From positions 1-55,672 of the forward strand of contig JALRBQ010000066.1 in assembly GCA_023257655.1 (NCBI GenBank): a stretch of DNA of 55,672 nt. The letters are read 5' to 3'. How positions within the stretch are numbered: the first letter of the stretch is position 1; the number at the start of each line of letters is the position of its first letter. Under the pieces are notes generated by a model, which saw only the letters and a program-made list of their open reading frames with translations, ran no database searches and was not told the DNA's origin. This stretch comes from Pseudomonadales bacterium (GTDB lineage Bacteria; Pseudomonadota; Gammaproteobacteria; Pseudomonadales; Pseudohongiellaceae). The translations under genes and the position numbers were made by a program. Shown piece by piece: positions 39,030-48,524 of this stretch.

Positions 39030-40231
39030 CCACACTCTATTTCAAATATCAGGCATTTGATGCCGCTGGCAAGATGCAGAGCGGTCGCCTCACTGCCGAC
39101 TCCGAACGTGAGGCTGTCAGATTATTGCGGGGCAAGAGCCTGACACCGGTCAAGATCCAGGAAACCCGCTCTGATGCCGAACGAAGTCAGCGCAAGCGCA
39201 TCTCGCACACCGATCTTGTCGACTTCACGACCGGGCTTTGCACTCTGGTAGAAGCCCATGTTCCGCTCGACAAGGCCCTGCGCCTGCTCGAGGGCATCAC
39301 AGAGTCCGTCGCAATGCGGGCCCTCGTAGTCGCCATGTTGCGCGATGTGAAAGAGGGCAAGAGTCTCGCCGATGCCATGGAGAGCCATCCGAAGGTATTC
39401 AGCAAGATGTACGTCAATATCGTCCGTGCCGGCGAGGAAGGTGGCATTCTGGATGAATTGCTGCCGGACCTGGCTGAATTTCTGGAAACCAGTGCCAAGA
39501 CGCGACAGGCCATTGTTTCGGCCATGATCTACCCGATCGTGCTGCTGGTCACAGGAATCCTGTCTGTTGTGCTGTTGCTGGTCTTCGTGATTCCCCAGTT
39601 TGCCGCCATGTTTGAAGATGCTGGCACCGACATCCCGGGTTCGGCGCAGTTCCTGCTGGCACTGAGCGCCTTCCTGCAAAGCTATGGTTACCTGTTCATC
39701 GTACTCTTTGTTCTGCTCGTCTTTCTGTGGAAACGCATGGATGCCGATCCCCGGTTGCGCTACCGCAAGCATGCTTTCCTGCTATCCCTGCCCCTGCTCG
39801 GCAATCTGATTCTTTATAAGGAGTGCGCCATTTTCGCCCGTACGCTTGGCGCGCTTCTCGGTGCAGGAATTCCATTAATTCGTTCGCTGCGCGTCGCCAG
39901 AGAGGTCATTGCCAATAGTGTCATCACCAGCAAACTGCAACAGGTGGAAGAGGATGTGCGCGGTGGCGCCGGCCTCGGCATCTCGCTGGAGAAGACCAAC
40001 CAGTTTCCGACACTGCTGCATCAACTGGTGGCAGTTGGTGAAGAGTCGGGTCGCACTTCCAGCATCTTGCTGAAGTCCGCGGCCACCTTCGACACGACAG
40101 TCAGAAATCAGATGTCCGCGCTGGTTTCGGCACTGCAGCCTGCTCTCATCATCTTTCTTGCCATCGCCGTCGGTGGCATCACAATCACAATGCTGTCAGC
40201 CGTATTCAGTATGAATGCTGTTGAGTTTTAA
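39026..40231 (+). CDS. gspF: Type II secretion inner-membrane platform protein GspF
   Basis: 401 residues. Two repeated T2SF domains (about 68-190 and 270-390) are separated by three membrane helices (IVLLVTGILSVVLLLVFVIP, YLFIVLFVLLVFLW and ALIIFLAIAVGGITITMLS). GspF connects the ATPase to the pseudopilus. Typical signatures are VEAHVPLDKALRLL, VRAGEEGGILDELL and VGEESGRTSSILL. Translation is coupled to gspE. Confidence 0.95.
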   Translation: MTTLYFKYQAFDAAGKMQSGRLTADSEREAVRLLRGKSLTPVKIQETRSDAERSQRKRISHTDLVDFTTGLCTLVEAHVPLDKALRLLEGITESVAMRALVVAMLRDVKEGKSLADAMESHPKVFSKMYVNIVRAGEEGGILDELLPDLAEFLETSAKTRQAIVSAMIYPIVLLVTGILSVVLLLVFVIPQFAAMFEDAGTDIPGSAQFLLALSAFLQSYGYLFIVLFVLLVFLWKRMDADPRLRYRKHAFLLSLPLLGNLILYKECAIFARTLGALLGAGIPLIRSLRVAREVIANSVITSKLQQVEEDVRGGAGLGISLEKTNQFPTLLHQLVAVGEESGRTSSILLKSAATFDTTVRNQMSALVSALQPALIIFLAIAVGGITITMLSAVFSMNAVEF

Positions 40232-40244
40232 TAGGGAGAATAGT

Positions 40245-42434
40245 GTGAATTCGAATTCAGAACTCAAGCTGCGGGGCCGGCTACCGGGCGCTATCGCGCT
40301 GCTGGTATTGCTCAGCTCGTGCTCGGCGCTGCAGTCTCCATCCGGGCCGCAGGCGAGTGCTCCCTCCAATGCGCGTGCGCAAGCAGTGAATCGTACCCAG
40401 ACGACAGAAGTGATTCCGGAATTGGCCACAGGTGGCCTCAGCGAACAACAGGCGCTGATCGATGCGATTAACCGTGACGGACAGCGCTTAAACGCGCCCG
40501 GGTTTAATGAGCCTGTGCCGACCGCGGCTGCACCTCGGGGCGATAATACCGTCTCATTGAATTACGAGCAGGCTGATCTGCGCCTGGTGCTGGAAGAATT
40601 GGCGGCGGCTCTGGACATCAGTCTCGTTATCGATCCCTCCATCAGCAATGTGGTCAGCGTGCGCACTGCCCAGGCACGACCATTGACGCGCGAAGACGTC
40701 TGGCCGCTCATGCAATTATTGAGTCGCGACGCCGGTGTCGTCCTGGAGCGGGCGGGCAATGTCTACAACGCGCGTCGCCAGCAAACTAACTTGCCTGCTG
40801 CGATTACCACGCCCGATACGACCGCATTGAATTCGGCCGCCCGTATGACACAGGTGACACCACTCACCTATATTTCACCGGCTGCCGCGATGGAGGCACT
40901 GGCACCGTTGCTGGAGCCAGATGGCAGTGTCCGCCGTCTGACCAATAACACCACGCTCGCGATTACCGGCGCCGAATCGCAATTGGAGCGTGCCAACCAA
41001 CTGCTGACACTGATCGATGCCGATCCCTTCGTGAATCAGGGCATTCGCCTCTATCCCTTGAACAATGCCAGCGCGGCGGAAGTCGCTGAAGAACTGACAG
41101 AGATCCTGCTGTTGATCGAGGGTCCGTCTCCTGCCTATCAAGTGAAGGGCATCGAGCGCATTAACGCGTTGCTAATCACTGCCCCGGCAACGCGCGGCTT
41201 CGACGAAATCTTGCGCTGGGTACGAATTCTCGATGCCGATAGCCAGGATCAGGTCGAACAGCTGTTTCACTATCAGGTGAAAAACCTGAATGCCGTTGAA
41301 CTGGCCGAGACCTTGTCGGACGTGTTTGAGATCGACAATGATGAACGCGATCGCCTCAACGCCGTCAATAATCAGGCTCGGGCTGACGCGGCAGGCAACT
41401 CCGCGGCAACCGCAATCGCACCAGTCAACAACCAGAATGGCAATAGTGCCGCCTTTACGGCAGTGCCCGCCATTGCGACTCCGTCTGCAGGCAGTGCCTC
41501 CTCAGCGGCTTCGAGTGCCGTCTCGGCTAACCTGGTCGTTAAGATCGTCGCGGACGAATCCACCAACAGCCTGCTGATTCGCAGCACCGCGAGGGATTAT
41601 CGGCAATTGTTGACGACGATCAATCAGCTGGACGTGGTACCGTTGCAGGTCATGATCAACGCCGTCATCGCCCAGATCACCCTGACAGAAGCAACCAAGT
41701 TTGGTGTCGATTGGTCCCGGGTTGCAGCGAACAGCAGTCTCGATCCGATCTCCACGTCCACGTCGACATCCTTCCTGCCGGCAGCCGACTTGGGCGGCGT
41801 GCTATTCAGCAAGACTTTCATCGATGGAGCCGCGCAAATTGACGCGACACTGGAAGCCATCTCCACCAATAACGAAGTGAGACTGCTCGCCCGACCTTCG
41901 CTGACAGTGACAAACAATCAGGAAGGCGAGATCCAGATTGGTTCACAGGTGCCCGTACAACAAGGCGAATCCATCGGCACCGGCGGTTTTGCGACCACCA
42001 ATATCCAGTACCGTGACACCGGCATTGTGTTGACCATTACTCCCCAGATCAACAAGGATGGTGTGGTCAATCTTGTCATCCGTCAGGAATTGTCATCAGT
42101 GGACAGCAGTGCGCCAGGGGTGAACAACAATCCGGTCTTCAATAACCAGGAGATCAATACCACGGTAGTGGTGCGCAACGGCGAGAATGTTGTGCTGGGA
42201 GGCCTGATTCAGACTGATAACGAAGACCTGAACACGGGAGTCCCGGGATTGACGAATATTCCGGTGCTGGGTCGTTTGTTTTCCTATCGCCAGAACAACC
42301 AGGAACGCCGCGAACTGTTTATCGTGTTACGCCCGGAAATCATCAATCTGAATGAGGAATCAACGTTGCGTTACGGCGATATTCTCGAACGTTTCGAGCT
42401 GGCATCTGACCTGATTGGCGACGAGGCGTTCTAG
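40245..42434 (+). CDS. gspD: Type II secretion secretin GspD, predicted lipoprotein
   Basis: About 729 residues from the GTG at 40245, with AGGGAG six bases before it. The N terminus has a lipobox, LLSSC with the lipidated Cys at 26, so this secretin is probably a lipoprotein. N0 (about 92-170), N1, N2 and N3 domains follow, the last broken by a low-complexity Ala/Ser/Asn-rich insertion. The secretin barrel region (GSQVPVQQGESIGTGG, VLGGLIQTDNE, GLTNIPVLGRLFSY) comes next, then a short tail of about 40 residues. Lipidated secretins such as Pseudomonas HxcQ reach the outer membrane without a pilotin. Confidence 0.93.
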   Translation: MNSNSELKLRGRLPGAIALLVLLSSCSALQSPSGPQASAPSNARAQAVNRTQTTEVIPELATGGLSEQQALIDAINRDGQRLNAPGFNEPVPTAAAPRGDNTVSLNYEQADLRLVLEELAAALDISLVIDPSISNVVSVRTAQARPLTREDVWPLMQLLSRDAGVVLERAGNVYNARRQQTNLPAAITTPDTTALNSAARMTQVTPLTYISPAAAMEALAPLLEPDGSVRRLTNNTTLAITGAESQLERANQLLTLIDADPFVNQGIRLYPLNNASAAEVAEELTEILLLIEGPSPAYQVKGIERINALLITAPATRGFDEILRWVRILDADSQDQVEQLFHYQVKNLNAVELAETLSDVFEIDNDERDRLNAVNNQARADAAGNSAATAIAPVNNQNGNSAAFTAVPAIATPSAGSASSAASSAVSANLVVKIVADESTNSLLIRSTARDYRQLLTTINQLDVVPLQVMINAVIAQITLTEATKFGVDWSRVAANSSLDPISTSTSTSFLPAADLGGVLFSKTFIDGAAQIDATLEAISTNNEVRLLARPSLTVTNNQEGEIQIGSQVPVQQGESIGTGGFATTNIQYRDTGIVLTITPQINKDGVVNLVIRQELSSVDSSAPGVNNNPVFNNQEINTTVVVRNGENVVLGGLIQTDNEDLNTGVPGLTNIPVLGRLFSYRQNNQERRELFIVLRPEIINLNEESTLRYGDILERFELASDLIGDEAF

Positions 42435-42522
42435 TCTTCGCCATACCGGCCAGACTCGACTATGTGAGACGAATCGCAAGCGTATACTGGTTATCAAAGC
42501 AGTGGAGTCACAGGAATCTATT

Positions 42523-42930
42523 ATGAATTATTCAAGCACACGAGAGCGGACAGCAGGCTTTACCCTGATCGAGATTCTGGTGGTGATGGCAATCATCGGA
42601 ATGCTGGCGGTCATGGTAGCGCCCAATATTTTCAATCAGCAAGCCGGCGCGCGTCGCGATGCGGCGATTTCCCAGATCTCAACTCTGGAGGCGGCACTCG
42701 ATACCTATCGGCTCGATGTCGGTGAGTATCCGGATTCTCTCGAAGGCTTGATGGTCAATGAGACAGATCGCGCCGCCTGGAATGGCCCCTACCTGCGCCG
42801 TGACGTCCCCAAGGACCCCTGGGGTAATGAGTATGTCTATGAAGTCATGGGTCGTGAATTCACCCTGATGTCCTATGGCGCAGATGGCCAGCGTGGCGGC
42901 GAAGACGATGACGCCGATATCAGCCTCTAG
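42523..42930 (+). CDS. gspG: Major pseudopilin GspG
   Basis: About 135 residues from ATG 42523 (CAGGA upstream). The class III signal TAG|FTLIEILVVMAIIGML has Glu5. The calcium-binding C terminus is recognisable from DPWGNEYVYEV, and SYGADGQRGGEDDDADISL. It is the main subunit of the pseudopilus and needs a prepilin peptidase (GspO/PilD), which is not in this window. Confidence 0.96.
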   Translation: MNYSSTRERTAGFTLIEILVVMAIIGMLAVMVAPNIFNQQAGARRDAAISQISTLEAALDTYRLDVGEYPDSLEGLMVNETDRAAWNGPYLRRDVPKDPWGNEYVYEVMGREFTLMSYGADGQRGGEDDDADISL

Positions 42931-43414
42931 GCTGTCAACACACGGTAGCAATATCTCTCCCTCTGCAGGCTTTACACTGCTGGAGATTCTGCTGGTGCTG
43001 GCGATCCTGGGGCTCGCCAGCGTGCTGGTCGTGCCCAACCTCGGCAGTCTCGACAATCGGACCTTCGCCGCTCAAGTGCGTCAGGCCAGCGCTCTCCTGA
43101 ATTTCGCCCGCCGCGATGCCGTGGTTCTGGGTCAGCCGAGAACGGCGAGTTTCTACAGCGAATACACCGATCCGGATGAGTTCCCCGCCGCCATGTCCAG
43201 TGTTGGGCAATGGCAGGCAAGCAGTGCGACCGAGATGCGTTTCCGCGACAGCACTGAACAGGAAACGGATGAGCAGCCCCTGATTGAAATCAGCTTCTAT
43301 CCGGAAGGCGGCAGTACGGGAGGGACCCTGGTGCTGGAACAGGGCGAGCGGCGAGTCATGATTGCAATTGACCCTTTCACCGGGCGTGTCACTACCACAT
43401 CCGAGGACGATTAG
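42908..43414 (+). CDS. gspH: Minor pseudopilin GspH
   Basis: About 168 residues from ATG 42908; the frame is open back to 42875, overlapping gspG. The prepilin signal SAG|FTLLEILLVLAILGLA is present. The hydrophobic helix is followed by a GspH-type beta domain with NFARRDAVVLGQPRTASF. It overlaps the end of gspG and is followed directly by gspI. Confidence 0.87.
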   Translation: MTPISASRLSTHGSNISPSAGFTLLEILLVLAILGLASVLVVPNLGSLDNRTFAAQVRQASALLNFARRDAVVLGQPRTASFYSEYTDPDEFPAAMSSVGQWQASSATEMRFRDSTEQETDEQPLIEISFYPEGGSTGGTLVLEQGERRVMIAIDPFTGRVTTTSEDD

Positions 43415-43421
43415 ACGCCTA

Positions 43422-43799
43422 ATGCAGAAAACACAACAGACAGGTTTCACCTTGCTGGAGGTCATCGTGGCAATGGCGATAACCGGCTTTGTGCTGGGAG
43501 GCTTGTTCGCGCTGGTTGGTGGCAGCAAACAGTTATCGTGGCGCTCCGAAGCGAGTCTGTTACAGGCTACCCGGCTAAGGGCGGCGAGCAGCTTTGCATT
43601 GTTGCAGGACGAGTACAGCGATGTGGAACCGGTGCTTGACGATGACAGTTTTCAGATCCAGGCCGTAGAATTGCTGGAACCCCCTGAGCGCAAAACGGAA
43701 GCGAGCGTGTACCAACTGGAAGCCTACGCCATCACGTTTCCCGAACGCGAGCAAACCCTCGAGGGTAAGCGCTGGATTCGACTGCAGCTGCCGGAATAG
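43422..43799 (+). CDS. gspI: Minor pseudopilin GspI
   Basis: About 125 residues from ATG 43422. The prepilin signal is QTG|FTLLEVIVAMAITGFVLGG. It lies in the gspH-gspI-gspJ-gspK order, in which these minor pseudopilins form the tip complex that starts pseudopilus assembly. The globular part is poorly conserved, as is normal in the family. Confidence 0.88.
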   Translation: MQKTQQTGFTLLEVIVAMAITGFVLGGLFALVGGSKQLSWRSEASLLQATRLRAASSFALLQDEYSDVEPVLDDDSFQIQAVELLEPPERKTEASVYQLEAYAITFPEREQTLEGKRWIRLQLPE

Positions 43800-43804
43800 T
43801 CACG

Positions 43805-44482
43805 ATGCGAAACCCACAAGCGCTGTGCAATGCCACTTCAGTGAAAATGACCGGCTTCACCCTGATCGAGGTCATTCTGGCGCTGGCACTGACAACAATG
43901 CTGCTCGGGCTCATGAGTTCGGGAGTCTTCATTGTGACCCGGGACTGGAATCGCAATTCCGATAAACTCGATCAGCAGCTGGATGAGGCACTGTCGGTGC
44001 TGCAAATCGATCGCGCCTTGCAAGGAGCGTTCCCTCACAGCTTTACCAACGAGGAGACGCTGTCACGCCAGATCTATTTTCAAGGTGAGGATGATCACCT
44101 GCGCTGGGTGTCCACGGTCTCCCCTCAGCGTACACCGGGCTTGACTACCTGGGAGCTGTATTCGGTGAAAGAGGAAGGCGTCTATCTCACACTCGTCCCG
44201 GCTTTCAGCGATAACCCCACGGAGCGGCTCGATAACGCCGAAGCGCGTCTGATCCTCCCGGGCTATACCGTCAGTTTCCGGTATCTGTATGAAGATCTCG
44301 AAGAAGACAAGCGCTGGCGAGAGGAATGGGATGGGCAGGCGTTATCGAGCCTGCCACTGGCTGTCTATGTGCGTTTTGAACCGGCAGAGTCTGATAGCGA
44401 ACTGCTGGAAGTGCTCGCTCGTGTTCGCGCCAATCAACATCGCACCATTCGGCCCAATGTCGATTTCGAGGTGGGGCTGTGA
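43805..44482 (+). CDS. gspJ: Minor pseudopilin GspJ
   Basis: 225 residues. The prepilin signal is MTG|FTLIEVILALALTTMLLG, followed by a GspJ-type domain with ALSVLQIDRALQGAF and a C-terminal beta region (SLPLAVYVRFEP). Length and position fit. The stop overlaps the GTG of gspK by 4 bp, so translation is coupled. Confidence 0.9.
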   Translation: MRNPQALCNATSVKMTGFTLIEVILALALTTMLLGLMSSGVFIVTRDWNRNSDKLDQQLDEALSVLQIDRALQGAFPHSFTNEETLSRQIYFQGEDDHLRWVSTVSPQRTPGLTTWELYSVKEEGVYLTLVPAFSDNPTERLDNAEARLILPGYTVSFRYLYEDLEEDKRWREEWDGQALSSLPLAVYVRFEPAESDSELLEVLARVRANQHRTIRPNVDFEVGL

Positions 44483-45555
44483 CAGGGTCAAAACAACGCG
44501 GCACCGTCATAATTATCGTTCTCTGGACCGCGGTTCTGTTGACAGTGCTCGTGACTGCGATGGCGAGCAAGGTCCGTCTGTCCGCAAAAACAGCGATGAA
44601 CAATCAGGAAGCCAGCCTCAATCTGCCGGAATTGATGAGTGCTGTGAGTCAGGCCGAAATGGAGCTGATGCTGGAAAGAATGCCGCGACCCTTGGGAGAA
44701 ACCCTGGCCGAGGATGAGGACGGTGAAATTCTCGAACCGAAATACCGCTTTGACGGTGAACCGCTGGAGCTGAGCTATCCGCTCGCAGAGGATGTCGTTG
44801 TACGCATCTATGACCACGGCGGCAAGATCAATCTGAATCGGATTCCTCGCCGCAATATGCAGCTCCTGATCGAGAAGCGACTGGGGGGAGAGGAGGCCGA
44901 CCCGCAACAGGTCCAGGACTTGTTGTCGGCATGGACTGACTGGACCGATCTTAATGACCTGGAAGGCATTAACGGCGCGGAGAAAGATTATTATCAGGAT
45001 CTGGAACTGCCTTATTCGCCCCGTAATAACCCGGAACTCGATACCGTCGAAGAACTCCTGCAAGTGCGCGGATTCGCGGAACTGTTCGAAGGAGTAAACC
45101 TCGATGCAGCATTCACGATCTATGGCACCCAGCGCAATGTTAATCTGAATCTGGCAACTCGTGAGGCCATGGAATTGCTGCCGGGTCTCGATGACGAGTT
45201 GATCGAGAACATACTGGCGTTTCGTGGCATCAAGGATCTGAACACGCGGGAGGATCTGGCGCAAATTGTGCCGCTCGAAAACCTGCTGCAACTGTCGGGC
45301 TGGGTCGGTAATGAAACTTCAAATGTGTATTCGGTCTTCGTCTATCCGCGACTTGAACTCGAACAGGAACCCTATGAGACGCTGTTGCAGTCCGATCCTT
45401 TTCTCAATCGGGATCTTGTCACCCAAGCCTATATGGAAATTATCGAAGTCAGGAACTACACAAGCCTGCCGGTTATCTACAAGATCGATCCCTACGGTCA
45501 GCTCCCCGATACCGGACCGCCAAGAGTTGCAGTGGAAGACTATCTGTTCGACTAG
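44479..45555 (+). CDS. gspK: Minor pseudopilin GspK (tip)
   Basis: 358 residues; start GTG at 44479. The prepilin signal is QRG|TVIIIVLWTAVLLTVLVTA. As in other GspK proteins there is no Glu at position 5, since GspK caps the tip. A large helical region contains LNLNRIPRRN-type residues, and the helix-hairpin-helix-like motif LDDELIENILAFRGI is characteristic. It is the last gene of the cluster; a convergent ABC exporter begins 12 bp later. Confidence 0.93.
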   Translation: MTGSKQRGTVIIIVLWTAVLLTVLVTAMASKVRLSAKTAMNNQEASLNLPELMSAVSQAEMELMLERMPRPLGETLAEDEDGEILEPKYRFDGEPLELSYPLAEDVVVRIYDHGGKINLNRIPRRNMQLLIEKRLGGEEADPQQVQDLLSAWTDWTDLNDLEGINGAEKDYYQDLELPYSPRNNPELDTVEELLQVRGFAELFEGVNLDAAFTIYGTQRNVNLNLATREAMELLPGLDDELIENILAFRGIKDLNTREDLAQIVPLENLLQLSGWVGNETSNVYSVFVYPRLELEQEPYETLLQSDPFLNRDLVTQAYMEIIEVRNYTSLPVIYKIDPYGQLPDTGPPRVAVEDYLFD

Positions 45556-45567
45556 CGCGGTCAGCAG

Positions 45568-46797
45568 CTAGACATGATCCTTGTGTACGGTCCATTCGGA
45601 TTGCATGGTGACCGGGCCGACTCCCTTGTTCGGCTCAATTGGCAGCAACTTGCTGAATTTGGTTTCATACCATAAAAGGCCGCTCTTGTCGGCGAGGCCG
45701 CCCAACACGTAAAACTCGCCCACGCGCATGGCCAGATTCTTTACAAGCAATGAAACGGTAAACACATCGCCCTTGCGGAAAGGCCCTTTTTCAACATCAC
45801 TCAGACTGGTTGTGAGAAATGAGGCCACGGGCTCCTCGGCCGATTTCATGAAGGCAAAGCCGAAGTTGCCTTCGATGCCGTCCACGAGGACCTCAACTTC
45901 CATCTCCAATCTGATGTCGCTGAGGGCCTTGAGGGAAGTAATAATTTCACCTTCCGCCGAACGCACGGTGAGGGAGTTGATCTTGCAATCCTGGATGGTC
46001 GTGCCCTTGTCTTTCGACTCTTCCTCGAGCTCTTCGGGCAAATCCTCGCGGATACTGTTGTAAACCTTTTTGGCGTTGCAGAAGTCCTCGTAATGCCCTA
46101 CCACTTTTTCACTATCGCCAATCTCGCGAATCTTGCCCTTGTCCAGCCAGATTGCGATGTCACACAATTCCTGCACATGAAACATGGAATGGCTGCAGAA
46201 CACCATTGTCTTCTGATCTTCGCGGAACTGGTTCATGCGCTGCACACACTTTTTCTGAAATGCCAGATCACCTACCGATAATGCCTCGTCGATAATCAGG
46301 ATATCCGGTCGCACCATGGTTGCGATGGAGAAGGCGAGCCGCACATACATCCCGGATGAGTAGGTCTTGACGGGCCGATCGATGAAATAGTCGAGTTCGG
46401 AAAATTGAATGATGTCGTTTTCAAGTTGTGCGATGTCGTCATCGGGCACACCCAGTAGCGAGGCATTGAGGAAAATATTGCGGCGTCCTGTGAATTCCGG
46501 GTGGAAGCCGGCGCCCAGTTCCAGCAGTGCTGCGATCTGGCCTCGCATCTGAATCTCTCCGCGGGTCGGCTGTAAAGTCCCGACGAGCAGTTTGAGCAAG
46601 GTCGACTTGCCAGCGCCGTTGTCGCCGATGATTCCGAGGCTCTTGCCATCGGGAACGGCGAATGAAATATCGCTGAGCACATGGTAGATCTTGTGCATTT
46701 GCTTGCGGCGGAGAATCTCGATCAAGCGGTCTTGCGGCCGATCGTAGATCTTGAAGTCCTTGTGCAAACCGTTAACTGAGACTCGAGACAATTCCAT
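45568..46797 (-). CDS. Polysaccharide ABC exporter ATP-binding protein with Wzt-type C-terminal domain
   Basis: 409 residues. The ATPase domain spans about 1-245, with Walker A GDNGAGKST, the QMRGQIAALLELGAGFHPEFTG segment typical of O-antigen and teichoic-acid exporters, signature YSSGMYVRLAFS and Walker B ILIIDEALSVGD. The extra 150 residues at the C terminus are a beta-sandwich-type region in the position of the carbohydrate-binding domain of Wzt, which checks the modified end of the O-polysaccharide before export. It is downstream of the permease gene, 9 bp away. The sugar is unknown. Confidence 0.9.
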   Translation of the reverse strand: MELSRVSVNGLHKDFKIYDRPQDRLIEILRRKQMHKIYHVLSDISFAVPDGKSLGIIGDNGAGKSTLLKLLVGTLQPTRGEIQMRGQIAALLELGAGFHPEFTGRRNIFLNASLLGVPDDDIAQLENDIIQFSELDYFIDRPVKTYSSGMYVRLAFSIATMVRPDILIIDEALSVGDLAFQKKCVQRMNQFREDQKTMVFCSHSMFHVQELCDIAIWLDKGKIREIGDSEKVVGHYEDFCNAKKVYNSIREDLPEELEEESKDKGTTIQDCKINSLTVRSAEGEIITSLKALSDIRLEMEVEVLVDGIEGNFGFAFMKSAEEPVASFLTTSLSDVEKGPFRKGDVFTVSLLVKNLAMRVGEFYVLGGLADKSGLLWYETKFSKLLPIEPNKGVGPVTMQSEWTVHKDHV

Positions 46798-46806
46798 AAG
46801 CGTAGG

Positions 46807-47631
46807 TTAGAGCACATCCCCGAAAGCAAGTTTGATTTTCATGAAGACCCACCCACCAACCAGATAACTCAGCAGGGAAACCACAACAATGATCTCGAAA
46901 TTCACCAGCGAGAAGTTGTCCAACAGGATCAGCTCGCGGTAGAAATTCACGAAGCTGTGCATGGGATTGAGCAAGAACAGATTGCGAACGGATTCATCGC
47001 TGACCATCGAAATAGGATAGATAATCGGTGTCAGAAAGAACCAGACCATGATGCCGAGGGCGACCAGCTGCTGCAAATCCCGAAGAAACACACACAGGGC
47101 CGACAGGATTGCAACGAGTCCCATTGTGAATAGAAACTGCAGGAAGAAAACCAGTGGCAACGCGATCCAGAGCCAATTGAAATAGCCTTCGAAAATCAGA
47201 TATAGCAGCAGAATCAGGAAACCGATGACATGTGTCATATAAGGAACGAGCGTGCCGACCACCGGGATAATTTGCACGGGGAAAACCACTTTAGTTATCA
47301 GTGGCGCCTTCTCAAGCAGCAAGCTTGTTGATTTGCCAATCGACTCGGCAAAGGCAAACCAGGGAAGATAGCCAATCATCATGAAGACGATGAAGCGGGT
47401 CTCGCCAAATTCCTCCAGCGGGCGCACCTGGAAAATATACGCAAACACGAAGGCGTAGATGATGATGTGGATAAGCGGAGTCATGAATAGCCATAACAGA
47501 CCGCCCACTGAAGCGCTGAACTGCGCAAAGAAATCTTGCCGGACGAAATTATGAAAGAGCCGGTAATGTGTGATGGGAGTTAGTACCCATTGCCGAAGCA
47601 GTGTAAAAAACATCCCTTGACCCGATGTCAT
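46807..47631 (-). CDS. Polysaccharide ABC exporter permease (Wzm-like)
   Basis: 274 residues, six predicted membrane helices, ABC-2 family. Conserved features are LFHNFVRQDFFAQFSASVGGLLW near the N terminus (it precedes the first helix) and FFLTPIIYPISMV plus LLNPMHSFVNFYRELIL later. It works with the ATPase encoded directly downstream to export lipid-linked polysaccharide across the inner membrane. The start at 47631 is not decided by a clear ribosome binding site; 47613 is possible. Confidence 0.88.
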   Translation of the reverse strand: MTSGQGMFFTLLRQWVLTPITHYRLFHNFVRQDFFAQFSASVGGLLWLFMTPLIHIIIYAFVFAYIFQVRPLEEFGETRFIVFMMIGYLPWFAFAESIGKSTSLLLEKAPLITKVVFPVQIIPVVGTLVPYMTHVIGFLILLLYLIFEGYFNWLWIALPLVFFLQFLFTMGLVAILSALCVFLRDLQQLVALGIMVWFFLTPIIYPISMVSDESVRNLFLLNPMHSFVNFYRELILLDNFSLVNFEIIVVVSLLSYLVGGWVFMKIKLAFGDVL

Positions 47632-47785
47632 TGTTGCCAGGGCGAACAGGCTTGGTGCGCGCCAAGACGTATTGATAAGGCTGCGAATTTAATCATGAAT
47701 CGGCCGAAAAAACTAAAAAATAATGGCGCTTGCCCGTATAATCATGCGGTCTTACTCCACACATCGGCTCAAATAACTCACCTCG

Positions 47786-48514
47786 ATGTTGAATCCCGAA
47801 CACACCCTCATTGCATTCGCTCCGGCACCCCTCCCTCCGGGTCCCTGGCTCGTGTTCGCGCCCCATGCCGACGATGAAACCTTTGGCATGGGCGGCAGTC
47901 TGCTGAAGGCGAAGGCAGCGGGCATAACCACACACGTGATCGTCCTGACCGACGGCGCGCTTGGAGGGGATACTGCGGATTTGGTACGGGTTCGCCAGGA
48001 GGAAGCGCGCGCCGCCACCGACTTGTTAGGAGTGAGCAGCATTGACTTCTGGCCGGAACCGGATCGTGGACTCGCGCTGCGTGCGGATCTGATTGAGCGC
48101 GTGGCGAACGCAATCGCCGCAATCGCCCCAGGCGCCGTGTTTTTTCCGGGACCTCTGGAACTGCACCCCGATCATCGCATGGCAGCACAACTCGTATGGA
48201 GCGCCTTGCAGGCTATGCGGCACCAGCCCCCGTTTCCACGGACCTTCGCTTACGAGATTGGTGTGCAGAACCCGGTCAATACGCTCATCGATATCAGCGT
48301 TCACAAGCAGAAGAAGGATGAGGCAATGGCGATCTATGCCAGTCAGAATAGCCAGAACAATTATCCGGACCTGGTAAGAGCGCTGGACAAGGGCCGCACC
48401 TTCACCCTGCCTGCAGAGATACTCGCCGCCGAGGGATTCTACGAGTTCGAGTTGGCCGATTTCGCCAGCAGCCTGCACGCGGTCACTCGTGCCATTCTGG
48501 ACCGCTATTTCTGA
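47786..48514 (+). CDS. PIG-L (LmbE-like) family deacetylase
   Basis: 242 residues. The metal-binding motif APHADDE (usually HPDDE; Ala replaces Pro) lies near residues 30-36, with GDTADLVRVRQEEARAA and the second metal-site motif LHPDHR. This zinc hydrolase family removes N-acetyl groups from sugars in GlcNAc-containing lipids or glycans. It is divergent from the Wzm/Wzt exporter, so it may modify the exported polysaccharide; this is inference from context. Confidence 0.85.
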   Translation: MLNPEHTLIAFAPAPLPPGPWLVFAPHADDETFGMGGSLLKAKAAGITTHVIVLTDGALGGDTADLVRVRQEEARAATDLLGVSSIDFWPEPDRGLALRADLIERVANAIAAIAPGAVFFPGPLELHPDHRMAAQLVWSALQAMRHQPPFPRTFAYEIGVQNPVNTLIDISVHKQKKDEAMAIYASQNSQNNYPDLVRALDKGRTFTLPAEILAAEGFYEFELADFASSLHAVTRAILDRYF

Positions 48515-48524
48515 ACAAATCCTG

